Part shown: one piece after another, positions 43,285 through 51,703 of the stretch
Layout: each line of letters begins with the position of its first letter
Position numbering within the stretch: the stretch's first letter is position 1
Assembly: GCF_014145675.1 (NCBI RefSeq)
Contig: NZ_JACGZW010000008.1
Span: 62,001-126,000 of the forward strand
Source of the DNA: Amycolatopsis dendrobii
Lineage (GTDB): Bacteria > Actinomycetota > Actinomycetes > Mycobacteriales > Pseudonocardiaceae
DNA: 64,000 nucleotides
Direction: 5' to 3'
Position numbers and translations under genes: made by a program
Notes under the pieces: generated by a model
The model's input: only the letters and a program-made list of their open reading frames with translations
Told to the model about the DNA's origin: nothing
Databases searched by the model: none

Positions 43285-43689
43285 CTATCCGCGGCACGGA
43301 AAGTCCTGGATATGCGATCCGTCGACCCAGTTGCCGTACTTGTCGCCGCTCAGTCCGGCCGCCGGCACGTACCCGCGCACATTCTGGTAGCCGTAGACGA
43401 TCAGCCAGACATTGTTGTACCGCCCGTGGCTGATCTCCACGGGATCGCCCGTCGTCCAGCAATCCCAGCCATAGGTGAAGCCCGCCCAGACCTCGCCGAC
43501 CTGGCGCGCCGGCAAATGCGGTTGAATCCGGACACCCATGTCGCGGTACGGATGCACCGGCGGCTCTCCTGGCGGGTGTGCCATTGCGCGATGCGTGGGC
43601 GGCATCTCAGCCGCAGCCGCCGCGGCGGGCACAATTGCGGTCGCCGCCGCAAGCGCGGCGGCTGCGACAGTTTTCGCTGACATTCTCAT
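43285..43689 (-). CDS. Small secreted protein
   Basis: The 134-residue product has a signal peptide (MRMSAKTVAAAALAAATAIV, ending AAAAAA) and a 108-residue mature part with an SH3-like string of small strands (FTYGWDCWTTGDPVEI, NNVWLIVYGYQNVRGYVP). The ATG at 43689 is favoured by GGGGAG six bases upstream. Two cysteines could form one disulfide. It lies 54 bp upstream of the fulvocin-type gene on the same strand. Function is unknown. Confidence 0.65.
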   Translation of the reverse strand: MRMSAKTVAAAALAAATAIVPAAAAAAEMPPTHRAMAHPPGEPPVHPYRDMGVRIQPHLPARQVGEVWAGFTYGWDCWTTGDPVEISHGRYNNVWLIVYGYQNVRGYVPAAGLSGDKYGNWVDGSHIQDFPCRG

Positions 43690-43746
43690 CGCATGCTCCC
43701 CTCTGAACGGAAACCCGCACGCCCCCGCGTACCGTCCGTTCAAGAC

Positions 43747-43980
43747 TCAGCCGCGCTGCGCGAGCATCCAAGCCTTTGCGCTCTCGCTGAAGGACCTTGA
43801 CAGTGCAGCATCGCAGGAGTAGCGGAGTGCCGAGAAACGATCGCCGCGACGTGCGTATTTGGTGAGCACCGGGCTGTGTTCGAGCACCGGCCCGTGGAAG
43901 AACTCCAGCGGCGTCCCGCCCGGGTCCTTGGCGGAGAACCCGGCCTCGACCTTGCGCCGGTCCGCGAGTTCCTGCGACAT
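43747..43980 (-). pseudogene. Fragment of an extradiol dioxygenase/VOC-family gene
   Basis: The 77-residue frame reads ELADRRKVEAGFSAKDPGG then TPLEFFHGPVLEHSPVLTKY, the middle of a bphC/hsaC-type dioxygenase. Neither the N-terminal nor the C-terminal domain is present, and after LTKYARRGDRF the match is lost. It is therefore a remnant. The upstream metal ligands are missing. Confidence 0.5.
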
Positions 43981-44273
43981 CGGCGTGCACACGCCCGAAC
44001 TGCCACGATCACCGAGGTGCGCAATGCCGCGGCTACGGTGTGGCGAGTCGCCAACGGGGTGCCGACGCTGCGTCCGCGAGCGGTGCCGGACCCGCCCTCC
44101 GCGGAGGCCGAACTCCAGCTGGCCAACGGACGGCCCGCTTCCGGCTGACCGTGCCGACCATCCACAAGGGACACCACGCTCGCCTGCCCGCCTCATCCCC
44201 CCTGCTCGCGTCCCCCGCACCTGCCGCAACCAGGACAGAGAGATCCGCCGCCCGCCGATCGGCGGGCGGCGGG
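43981..44273. other. Region without a supported gene
   Basis: A short rightward reading frame here (to 44148) is open but has no recognisable homology, no ribosome-binding site and no partner. It is probably decayed sequence like the neighbouring fragment. Confidence 0.4.
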
Positions 44274-45014
44274 TCACACGGTCTGGCCGCCGTCGATCAC
44301 GAAATCCTGTCCCGTGCAGTAACTGCTCGCGTCGCTGGCCAGGAACGCCACCAGCGCAGCGACCTCGCCGGTCGTGCCGGGGCGGCGGATCGGCTGTCCC
44401 GCCACCGCGCCGCCGCCCGCGCGGGTCGTTTCGGAGATCATCCGCGTGTCGATCGCGCCCGGGCAGACGCAGTTCACCCGGATGCCGAACTCGCCGAGCT
44501 CCTTCGCAGCGGATCTGCTCGCCCCGTGCAGCCCCCATTTCGACGCGCTGTACCCCAGCCCGCCCGCGAAGCCCGTCAACGCCGCGGTCGAGGCGACGTT
44601 CACGATCGAACCGCCACGGTCCCGCATCAACGGCAGCACGGCTTGCATCCCGAGGACCGGGCCGATCAGATTGACGCCCAAGGTGTGCGCGAGATGGTCC
44701 TCCGCGAAGCTCTCCAACGGTGCCTTGCGGTAGAAACCGGCGTTGTTGACGAGCACGTCGACCCGGCCGAACTCGGCGCGGGCGAGTTCCATGGCGGTGG
44801 CCCAGTTTTCCTTGCTGCGCACGTCCAAGCCGACCGCGAGCGTCGCACCGTCGATCTCGTCCGCGACCGCGGCGACGGCGCTTTCGTCCAGGTCCGCCAA
44901 GACGACGCGCGCACCCAGCCGCGCGGTCGTCCTCGCGTGCTCGGCGCCCTGCCCTTGCGCGGCACCGGTCACGAACACGATTTTGTCCCGCAGATCCACG
45001 AGTTGATCGGCCAC
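44274..45014 (-). CDS. Classical SDR family oxidoreductase (3-alpha/20-beta-HSD-like)
   Basis: The GTG at 45014 has AAGGAAG seven bases upstream and gives 246 residues. Motifs: IVFVTGAAQGQGAEHARTTA, VLVNNAGFYR, NVASTAAL and GYSASKWG, and the closing DFVIDGGQTV. The GAAQGQG variant is common in SDRs of the 3-alpha/20-beta-hydroxysteroid dehydrogenase group. It is divergent from the SDR at 45178, with a KstR2-like operator between them, so a role in steroid or isoprenoid catabolism is plausible. Confidence 0.85.
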   Translation of the reverse strand: MADQLVDLRDKIVFVTGAAQGQGAEHARTTARLGARVVLADLDESAVAAVADEIDGATLAVGLDVRSKENWATAMELARAEFGRVDVLVNNAGFYRKAPLESFAEDHLAHTLGVNLIGPVLGMQAVLPLMRDRGGSIVNVASTAALTGFAGGLGYSASKWGLHGASRSAAKELGEFGIRVNCVCPGAIDTRMISETTRAGGGAVAGQPIRRPGTTGEVAALVAFLASDASSYCTGQDFVIDGGQTV

Positions 45015-45142
45015 GTTCCACTTCCTTCGGCTCGGAGCGCTCAATCGCGCGAAGGTACCTTCGCCGGAAGGGAGAGCGGAGGGCATGCGTCGGCTCAGCG
45101 GACACCTGATTTGACCGGCGTCGCACGGGATCGTAGTCTCGC

Positions 45143-45156
45143 ACCAAGCGCTTGCT
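45143..45156. promoter_or_regulatory. KstR2-like TetR operator
   Basis: ACCAAGCGCTTGCT fits the published KstR2 motif AnCAAGnnCTTGnT at every fixed position. It is in the 163-bp intergenic region between the two divergent SDR genes. Other TetR regulators recognise similar palindromes. Confidence 0.6.
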
Positions 45157-45177
45157 TCAGAAGGAAGAAGGCTGCCC

Positions 45178-45933
45178 TTGAAGGATTTCCACGGCAAGCC
45201 GGGCATCGCGGTCGTGACCGGCGGAACCGGAGGGCTGGGCACGGCGATCTGCCGCACGCTCGCCGAACGCGGCTCCGCGGTCGCCTTCACCTATCGCAGC
45301 GACCACGAAGCAGCGAAGCGGCTAGCCGCCGAACTCGACGCGACAGCCGAGCCCCTGGACCTCACCGACGCCCAGCAGACCAAGGCGTACCTCGACCACG
45401 TGGTCGAGCGTTTCGGAACGATCCACACCCTCGTCCACGCCGCCGGACCGCTGGTCCCGCAACAGCATCTGTCCACAGTGGACCCCGCAGACTTCGGCAG
45501 GCATCTCGCCGCGGAGGCCGCCGCGTTCTTCAACCTCGTCCGCCCGGCGCTGCCCGCCCTGCGCGCCAGCAAAGGCTCGATCGTCGCGGTCACCACCGCA
45601 GCGACCCGGCGCTACCCTGTCCGCGACGGGCTTTCCGCCGGGCCCAAAGGTGCGGTGGAAGCGACCGCACGAGCGCTCGCGGCCGAGGAAGGCCGCTTCG
45701 GCGTCCGGGTCAACTGCGTCGGCCCCGGAATGCTGACAGACGGCATGGCAGCGGACCTGGTGGCCAACGGCGACCTCGACGACCGCGCCCTCGACGCCGC
45801 CCTCCGCGCCATCCCGTTGCGCACCTTCGGCAACGCACAGGACATCGCGGAAGCCGTGTGCTTCCTCGCCTCGGACCGCGCCGGGTTCATCAGCGGCCAG
45901 AAACTCGACGTCGACGGCGGATACGGCGTCTGA
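45178..45933 (+). CDS. SDR-family protein lacking the catalytic tyrosine
   Basis: The TTG at 45178 has GGAAGAAGG six bases upstream and gives 251 residues. The cofactor motif is AVVTGGTGGLGTAICRTL, and TLVHAAGPL and VNCVGPGMLTDGM are typical. At the active site the sequence is GLSAGPKGAVEATARAL: the position four before the lysine is Ser, so YxxxK is not kept. The closing strand KLDVDGGYGV is normal. It may use another residue, or bind cofactor without classical catalysis. Confidence 0.78.
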   Translation: MKDFHGKPGIAVVTGGTGGLGTAICRTLAERGSAVAFTYRSDHEAAKRLAAELDATAEPLDLTDAQQTKAYLDHVVERFGTIHTLVHAAGPLVPQQHLSTVDPADFGRHLAAEAAAFFNLVRPALPALRASKGSIVAVTTAATRRYPVRDGLSAGPKGAVEATARALAAEEGRFGVRVNCVGPGMLTDGMAADLVANGDLDDRALDAALRAIPLRTFGNAQDIAEAVCFLASDRAGFISGQKLDVDGGYGV

Positions 45934-45939
45934 CGCGCC

Positions 45940-45970
45940 GGACCCCGAGGCACAGCCGGCCCCGGGGTCC
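45940..45970. terminator. Bidirectional hairpin between convergent genes
   Basis: GGACCCCG (45940-45947) pairs with CGGGGTCC (45963-45970), with a 15-base loop, between the stop of the SDR and the stop of the convergent Mn catalase gene. No T-tract. Confidence 0.45.
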
Positions 45971-45979
45971 CGAACACCG

Positions 45980-46846
45980 TCACTTAGCCTTGTTCTTCAC
46001 CTCTTTCGCCTTCCCCTTCAGCGAACCCATCGCGTTCTGCGTCGGCGAGTACGTCCCGTACAGCGCAGGATCCGGCTTCGGCGCCGTACCGGGGCCACCG
46101 AGCGGCTGGGGATCGGCGAGGTACTCGATGCCTTCCCCGCCGAAGCTCCAGCCCGCCTTCGCCCCGTCCGGGCCGTCCGACAGGTGCCACACCGTGTTGT
46201 TGTGGTCCTGGTTTTCCTCGTCGAACAACGCGGTCGGCGCGATGTCACTTTCCAGGCCGTCGGCCTTGAGTTCCTCGATCGCGGCCAGCCATTGCTTCTG
46301 GTGCACGGTGTCGCGAGCGAGATTGAACTGCAGCATCGCCTTCACGCCGGGGTCGTCGGTCATCCGGTACAGCCGCGCGGTCTGCAGCCTGCCCTGCGCC
46401 TCGGCCGCGGCGTTGGCGCGGAAGTCGGCGAGGAGATTGCCGGAGGCGACGATGTACTTGCCGTTCCACGGGGTGCCGTTCGAATCGGCGGGCAGCGCGC
46501 CGCCACCGGCCACGATCGCCTGCTGCGGGTCCATCCCGCCGATCACCGCCGCCATCACCGGATCCTTCACCGCTTCCGCGGTCGCGGTGGCCGGCGCGCC
46601 CTCCAGCAGCCGCGCGACCATCGTGGCGAGCATTTCGACGTGCCCGATCTCCTCGGTCGCGGTGTCCATGATCAAGTCCTTGTACTTGCCCTCGATGCGG
46701 CAGTTCCAGCCCTGGAACAGGTACTGCATGGTCACCGTCATCTCGCCGAACGCGCCCCCGATCAGCTCCTGGAGCCTGTGCGCGTACACCGGGTCCGGCT
46801 TCTCGGGCTTCGCCTCGAACTGCAGCAGCTTGGTGTGTCGGAACAT
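45980..46846 (-). CDS. Manganese catalase
   Basis: The 288-residue protein starts MFRHTKLLQFEAKPEKPDPV and has the ferritin-like ligands of dimanganese catalases: the Glu in GGAFGEMTVTMQY, the Glu and His in DTATEEIGHVEMLATM, and later EAQGRLQTARLY and LARDTVHQKQWLAAI. It disproportionates hydrogen peroxide without haem. A GGGAGAGG Shine-Dalgarno precedes the ATG. It is downstream of the FAD/Rieske gene (89 bp) on the same strand and may share its message. Confidence 0.93.
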   Translation of the reverse strand: MFRHTKLLQFEAKPEKPDPVYAHRLQELIGGAFGEMTVTMQYLFQGWNCRIEGKYKDLIMDTATEEIGHVEMLATMVARLLEGAPATATAEAVKDPVMAAVIGGMDPQQAIVAGGGALPADSNGTPWNGKYIVASGNLLADFRANAAAEAQGRLQTARLYRMTDDPGVKAMLQFNLARDTVHQKQWLAAIEELKADGLESDIAPTALFDEENQDHNNTVWHLSDGPDGAKAGWSFGGEGIEYLADPQPLGGPGTAPKPDPALYGTYSPTQNAMGSLKGKAKEVKNKAK

Positions 46847-46935
46847 CAGCGTCCTCTCCCGGGATCCGAGCCGGGCGCCATACCCGGCAAGTCCGGCTGG
46901 AGTGCCCGCGATCGACCGGCCTACACACGGCGATT

Positions 46936-48423
46936 TCAGGGAGTCCGGCGGGGCAACGGCGCGGTGGCGGGCCCTTCGAGCACAGTGCCGTCGACGTCGA
47001 ATCGCGAACCGTGGCACGGGCAATCCCAGCTGCGCTCGGCGGCGTTGAACCGCACGAAGCAGCCGAGATGCGTGCACCGCATGGACACCGCGTGCAGGGT
47101 GCCTTCTCGGTCTCGGTAAACGCCTTTGCGACCATGTCCGTCCGCCAGCACTTTCGCCTGGTCCACGGCGATGTCGTCGGTGCTCGTCGCGTCGGCTTGG
47201 GCGAGCCGGTCGCCGACGAAGTCCTTCGCCACCTTCGCGTTCTGCTGCACCAGTTTCGATGCCGACTTCAGCGAAACCCGTTGCGGAGAAAAGAGGTCCC
47301 GACGCGGATTGGCCGATCCGGTGATCCCGTCGGCTACCGCGGCCGCCGCCGCGGTCCCCATCGCCAAGCCCCATTTCGCGAACCCGGTCTCGACCCACAG
47401 CTTCCGTGCGCCCGGGAAGTACGGCCCGGCGATCGGGATGCTGTCGTAGGCCTTCGGATCCTGCGCCGACCACCGGTGCGTGACCTCGTCGACGTCGAAG
47501 TGGCGCGCCGCGAACTCGCCCAGTTCGGTGTACCGCGCGAAGTCGACCGGGTCGCCCGCCGGATGGCCTTGGCCGCCGAGGATCAGCCGGTCCTCGCAGG
47601 AGGCGAACGACCACAGCGGACTCCCGGCGCTGATCGCCAGCTCCCCCGGCGGCTTGCCGGATTTCAGTGTCGCGGCAACGCAATACGACCGTTGCACCTC
47701 CAGCCGGGGGAAGAACAGCCCGCGGTCGAGGATCGGGTAATGCGTCGCGATGACCACGTTTTCGGCGTCGAGCGCGCCGTCCTCGGTCCTGACGCGGTAC
47801 GGCGGCGCCGCGCTGACCTGCCGCACCCGGCTTTCCTCGAATACCCGGCCGCCCTCGGCCTCGACGGCGTCGGCGAGCCCGCGCACGTAGTCGGCCGGAT
47901 GGAGCGCGAGTTGCTCGGGCAGCCGCACCGCGCCGTGCACCGGGACCGGCAGGTCGAGCGTGTCCGTCCACTCGACCGGCAGACCGGCCTGGGTCGCGGC
48001 CTCGTACTCGGCTCGCACGGTGTCCGCCTCGTCGGCGTCCAGCGCGAACGTGGCGGCGGGCAGCCTGCGGAGCCCGCACTTGATGGGTTCGGCCAGCTCC
48101 GCCACCAATTCGACCCCGGCCAGCGCCGCCTCGGCGTAGGCCGTCGCGGTGGCCGCGTCGTGCTCGCGAAGGAGCGTCGAGTACACAGTGGACTGCAACG
48201 CGGTGACCTTCGCCGTGTTATTGCCGCTGGCTCCCTCCGCGACGCGCCCCGATTCGACGACGGCCACATTCACGCCCCGGCGCGCGAGCAGCAGTGCAGT
48301 GGTCATCCCGGCGACGCCACCGCCGACGACGGCGACTTCCGCCCGTTCCCGGCCGCGCAGGGACGACCGGCTGGTCGCCGACGCGGTCGCGAGCCACAGG
48401 GACTGGTCTGCGGTGGTGGTCAT
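46936..48423 (-). CDS. FAD-dependent oxidoreductase with C-terminal Rieske domain
   Basis: The 495-residue protein begins with a DAO-type FAD fold (EVAVVGGGVAGMTTALLLARRG near residue 28) and GASGNNTAKVTALQS, and ends in a Rieske [2Fe-2S] domain with CTHLGC and CPCHGSRF (near residues 454-475). Fusions of this type are found in stress loci, where they transfer electrons from a small amine or other donor. The ATG overlaps the DUF4383 stop by one base (TGATG). Confidence 0.88.
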   Translation of the reverse strand: MTTTADQSLWLATASATSRSSLRGRERAEVAVVGGGVAGMTTALLLARRGVNVAVVESGRVAEGASGNNTAKVTALQSTVYSTLLREHDAATATAYAEAALAGVELVAELAEPIKCGLRRLPAATFALDADEADTVRAEYEAATQAGLPVEWTDTLDLPVPVHGAVRLPEQLALHPADYVRGLADAVEAEGGRVFEESRVRQVSAAPPYRVRTEDGALDAENVVIATHYPILDRGLFFPRLEVQRSYCVAATLKSGKPPGELAISAGSPLWSFASCEDRLILGGQGHPAGDPVDFARYTELGEFAARHFDVDEVTHRWSAQDPKAYDSIPIAGPYFPGARKLWVETGFAKWGLAMGTAAAAAVADGITGSANPRRDLFSPQRVSLKSASKLVQQNAKVAKDFVGDRLAQADATSTDDIAVDQAKVLADGHGRKGVYRDREGTLHAVSMRCTHLGCFVRFNAAERSWDCPCHGSRFDVDGTVLEGPATAPLPRRTP

Positions 48424-48857
48424 CAGAAGCTCCTCCGAGTGCCCATCGGGAGGACGCCGAGCACGATCATCACGACGGCCAGGCCGAGGTGCAGCCAGTT
48501 GTCGGCGGTGTTGACCGGGATGAAGTCGGCCGAGCTGCCGTGGTCGACGATCAGGCCGTACACCCACAGCGCCAGGTAGATCACCCCGCCGGCGACGAGG
48601 AAGTTCTTCGCCCCGGCCGGCGTGCGGGCGAGCGCGAGCCCCGCGACGCCGAAGGCCAGGTGCACGACGTTGTGCAGGATCGACACGCTGAACAGCCCGA
48701 GCAGCAGCGCGCCGGAATGGTGCCCGGCACCCGTGAGCTGGTCGTAATGCGTGGTGACGCCCGGGATGAAGCCGAGGATGCCGACGAGCAGGAACACCGC
48801 GCCCACACCGGCGGCGACGAGCTGGCGCGGCGTGCGCCGCGCAACGGCAGTAGTCAT
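48423..48857 (-). CDS. DUF4383 membrane protein
   Basis: The 144-residue protein has four hydrophobic segments and the DUF4383 signature: QLVAAGVGAVFLLVGILGFIP, LFSVSILHNVVHLAFGVAG and ADNWLHLGLAVVMIVLGVLP. It is the first gene of the operon with the FAD/Rieske enzyme and Mn catalase. Function is unknown; the context suggests stress response at the membrane. Confidence 0.85.
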   Translation of the reverse strand: MTTAVARRTPRQLVAAGVGAVFLLVGILGFIPGVTTHYDQLTGAGHHSGALLLGLFSVSILHNVVHLAFGVAGLALARTPAGAKNFLVAGGVIYLALWVYGLIVDHGSSADFIPVNTADNWLHLGLAVVMIVLGVLPMGTRRSF

Positions 48858-49044
48858 GACCGGAGCCCTCCCTGAATCGCCCGCACCGGGTCCGGCGCGG
48901 AGTTAGCCGGGTAACCGGTGCGGGATCGGGCAAACCTCCGCGCACGTCCCGGCCCCGGCTCGACGCCTGCCGCATCCGGTGGCGGGGCGGCCAACCGGCG
49001 TCCGGAATCCGGTTTGAAGCCCGCCGCCGCGGGCAACCGCGAGC

Positions 49045-50061
49045 ATGCGATTGCGGCGGAGCGAGCTGTCCTCGCCAGGCATCAAGCGGCAGCGCCGGGG
49101 CCGCGGCTTCCGGTACCTCGCGCCGGACGGCTCCCCGGTGACCGACGCCGAGGTCCTCGAGCGCATCCGCGAGCTGGTGATCCCGCCCGCGTGGCGCCGG
49201 GTGTGGATCTGCCCGCATCCGACCGGGCACATCCAGGCCGTCGGGACCGACGACGCGGGCCGCCGCCAGTACCTGTACCACCCCGAGTGGCGGCGAGCGC
49301 GCGACGAGGAGAAACACGACCGGGTGCTCGCACTGGCCGGGGAGCTGCCGAACGTCCGCGCCGCCATCCGGGAGGATCTGCGCCGGCGCCGCCTCGACCG
49401 CCGCCGGGTCTCCGCCGCCGCGTTGCGGATGATCGACCGAGGCGTCTTCCGCAGCGGCGGCGAGGAGTACGCGGAAGCCAACGGCTCCCACGGCGCGACC
49501 ACGCTGCTGCGCGAACACGTGAAAATCAGCGGCGACGAGCTGACCTTCTGCTACCCCGCCAAAAGCGGCCTCGTCCGGTCGCTGAGCATGCGCGACGGCG
49601 AACTCGCCGCCGTCCTCAAGTCGCTCCGCCGCTGCCGCACCGGCACCTCGCGCCTGTTCGTCTACCGCGCCGACGACGGCTGGCGCGAACTGCGCGCCAG
49701 CGACGTCAACGAGCGGTTCAAGGAACTGGCCGGCGAGGAATTCACGGTCAAGGACCTGCGCACCTGGCACGCGACGGTGCTCGCCGCGGTCTCCCTCGCC
49801 GCACGGGAGGCGCCGACGTCCCAGCGCGGCCTGGCGAGGGCCGAGACCGCCGCGATGAAGGAGGTCGCGGAGGAACTGGGCAACACGCCCGCCGTCGCCC
49901 GGCGTTCGTACGTCGACCCGCGGGTGCTGCGGGAATTCGAGCGGCGCGGCACGATCCACCGCTCGGTGCGCAAAGCCGACGCTGACGGGCTCGCGGAGGA
50001 GCAACTGCGGGAGCGGATCGAGAAGGCAGTGATCCGGCTGTTGCGGCGGGCCTCCCAGTAG
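49045..50061 (+). CDS. Type IB DNA topoisomerase
   Basis: The 338-residue protein matches bacterial/poxvirus topoisomerase IB: GRGFRYLAPDGSPVTDAEVL, RIRELVIPPAWRRVWICPHP, then YLYHPEWRRARDEEKHDRV and a C-terminal catalytic domain with FTVKDLRTWHATVLAA. The active-site tyrosine is in ARRSYVDPRVL (near residue 290), and the catalytic Arg and Lys positions are in the conserved blocks. It relaxes supercoils through a 3'-phosphotyrosine intermediate. It is divergent from the DUF4383 gene. Confidence 0.92.
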   Translation: MRLRRSELSSPGIKRQRRGRGFRYLAPDGSPVTDAEVLERIRELVIPPAWRRVWICPHPTGHIQAVGTDDAGRRQYLYHPEWRRARDEEKHDRVLALAGELPNVRAAIREDLRRRRLDRRRVSAAALRMIDRGVFRSGGEEYAEANGSHGATTLLREHVKISGDELTFCYPAKSGLVRSLSMRDGELAAVLKSLRRCRTGTSRLFVYRADDGWRELRASDVNERFKELAGEEFTVKDLRTWHATVLAAVSLAAREAPTSQRGLARAETAAMKEVAEELGNTPAVARRSYVDPRVLREFERRGTIHRSVRKADADGLAEEQLRERIEKAVIRLLRRASQ

Positions 50062-50157
50062 GTCTGCGGCAGTCGAGGAACTCCTGCTCCCCCGACGCGG
50101 CCAGGCGGCGGTCTTCGGCGCACTCGACCGTCCGACGTGAGGATTTGCCTCTTAAAT

Positions 50158-50179
50158 CATACGCACTACTAATGGTATG
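50158..50179. promoter_or_regulatory. AT-rich dyad upstream of the SDR gene
   Basis: CATAC (50158-50162) and GTATG (50175-50179) are 12 bp apart in an AT-rich patch, unusual in this GC-rich sequence. A regulator such as the nearby MarR could bind; no matching second site was found. Confidence 0.3.
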
Positions 50180-50244
50180 TTGCGCTCATGACCGCCCTCC
50201 TGGCGGCAGGCTGACCACGTTCGCCCACCCGAAAGGACCCGGCC

Positions 50245-51060
50245 ATGACTCTCGCCGGAAAGACCGTCCTGATGTCCGGCGGCAGCCGCGGCATCGGCCT
50301 GGCCATCGCGACCCGCGCGGCGCGGGACGGGGCGAACGTCGTCCTGCTGGCGAAGACCGCGGAACCGCATCCGAAGCTGGAAGGCACCGTCTACACCGCC
50401 GCGAAGGAGATCGAGACCGCCGGCGGCCAGGCACTGCCGATCGTCGGCGACGTGCGGTCCGAAGACGACGTGCTCGCCGCGGCCGAAGCGGCGGCGGCGC
50501 GGTTCGGCGGCATCGACATCGTCGTGAACAACGCCAGCGCGCTCGACCGGTCCGGCACCGAAGAGCTGTCGATGAAGCGCTACGACCTCATGCAGACCAT
50601 CAACACCCGAGGCACGTTCCTGCTCAGCAAGGCGGCGATCCCGCAGCTGCGCAAGGCAGCGAATCCGCACATCCTGACGCTGTCGCCGCCGCTGAACCTC
50701 TCCCCCGCGTGGATCGGCGCGCACCTGGGCTACACGCTCTCCAAATACGGCATGAGCCTGTGCACCGTGGGTCTCGCGGAGGAACTGAAAGCGGACGGAA
50801 TCGCCGCGAATTCGCTGTGGCCGCGCACCCTCATCGACACCGCGGCAGTGCGCAACATCATCGGCGGCGCGAGCCAGGCGCGCACCCCGGAGATCATCGC
50901 CGACGCCGCGCACGCGATCCTCACCCGGCCCTCCCGCGAATGCACCGGGAACCTCTTCATCGACGACGAGGTGCTCGCCGCCGAAGGCGTGACGGACCTC
51001 TCCGGTTATCAGCGCGGCGAAGGCGAACTGGCGCTGGACATTTTCGTCGACCCGGCCTGA
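50245..51060 (+). CDS. SDR family oxidoreductase (HSDL2-like)
   Basis: The 271-residue protein starts TVLMSGGSRGIGLAIATRAA and has the longer N-terminal loop typical of HSDL2-type SDRs (AKTAEPHPKLEGTVYTAAKE). The active site is HLGYTLSKYGMSL (YxxxK). The ending FIDDEVLAAEGVTDLSGYQ is also characteristic. These proteins are linked to fatty acid or steroid metabolism. The 3' end overlaps the convergent MarR gene by 52 bp. Confidence 0.88.
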   Translation: MTLAGKTVLMSGGSRGIGLAIATRAARDGANVVLLAKTAEPHPKLEGTVYTAAKEIETAGGQALPIVGDVRSEDDVLAAAEAAAARFGGIDIVVNNASALDRSGTEELSMKRYDLMQTINTRGTFLLSKAAIPQLRKAANPHILTLSPPLNLSPAWIGAHLGYTLSKYGMSLCTVGLAEELKADGIAANSLWPRTLIDTAAVRNIIGGASQARTPEIIADAAHAILTRPSRECTGNLFIDDEVLAAEGVTDLSGYQRGEGELALDIFVDPA

Positions 51061-51527
51061 TCCCGCATCCGGTCGAACTCTCCGGGCAGGGTGGCGCCCT
51101 CGTTCATCTTGGCCAGCAGTTTGTGCAGGGACTCGTGGGAGCGCTGCGGAAGGTCGCTGAGCACGTGCCGGTCGAGATCGGCCAGCAGTTCGTTCGCCTT
51201 GCGCAGCGTTTTCCGCCCCGCGTCGCTGAGGTCGACGACGTAACGCCGCCGGTCTTCGGGGTCGCGGGCGCGCGCGGCGAGCCCGAGGGTCTCAAGGTCG
51301 TCCAGGCTGCTGACCATGGTCGCCGGGTCGATCCGCAGGTAGGCGCCCAGCGACAGCTGCGACATCGGGCCGTTGTCGGCCAGCGCCTGGAGGACGCTGT
51401 AGTGCCGCACCCGCAGGCCCAGCTCGTGCAGCCGGTCCTCGGCGAGCCGGAACACGACCTGGCCGAGCTTGACCAGGAGACAGCTCGTGTGCTCGCCGAT
51501 CCCGCCCGGCACCAGCGGACCTGACAT
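51009..51527 (-). CDS. MarR-family transcriptional regulator
   Basis: The 172-residue protein has the MarR winged helix: LRVRHYSVLQALADNGPMSQ, LSLGAYLRIDPATMVSSLDD and LGLAARARDPEDRRRYVVDL. GGGGAA precedes the ATG. The 3' end overlaps the SDR by 52 bp on the opposite strand, so read-through of one gene would make antisense to the other. Its likely target is the SDR, but no shared operator was found. Confidence 0.88.
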   Translation of the reverse strand: MSGPLVPGGIGEHTSCLLVKLGQVVFRLAEDRLHELGLRVRHYSVLQALADNGPMSQLSLGAYLRIDPATMVSSLDDLETLGLAARARDPEDRRRYVVDLSDAGRKTLRKANELLADLDRHVLSDLPQRSHESLHKLLAKMNEGATLPGEFDRMRDQAGSTKMSSASSPSPR

Positions 51528-51703
51528 CGTTTCCCCTGCCCATCGTTAGCGGACCGTACGAATCCCGATGATACCGGCCGGGGCGGGAGAAGGGCCGCTT
51601 GCCGAGAGGCGGCCGCTCCCCCGGATCGGGGTGCACCGCACCGCCGCGGGCCCGGCACGCGTTAACCTGGCCTCAACCGACAGCGCGAGAACACGGAACC
51701 CAG

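Noticed and set aside
43876..44148. A 90-residue plus-strand frame
   Set aside because: No homology, no ribosome-binding site; it overlaps the dioxygenase remnant and looks like antisense and decayed sequence.
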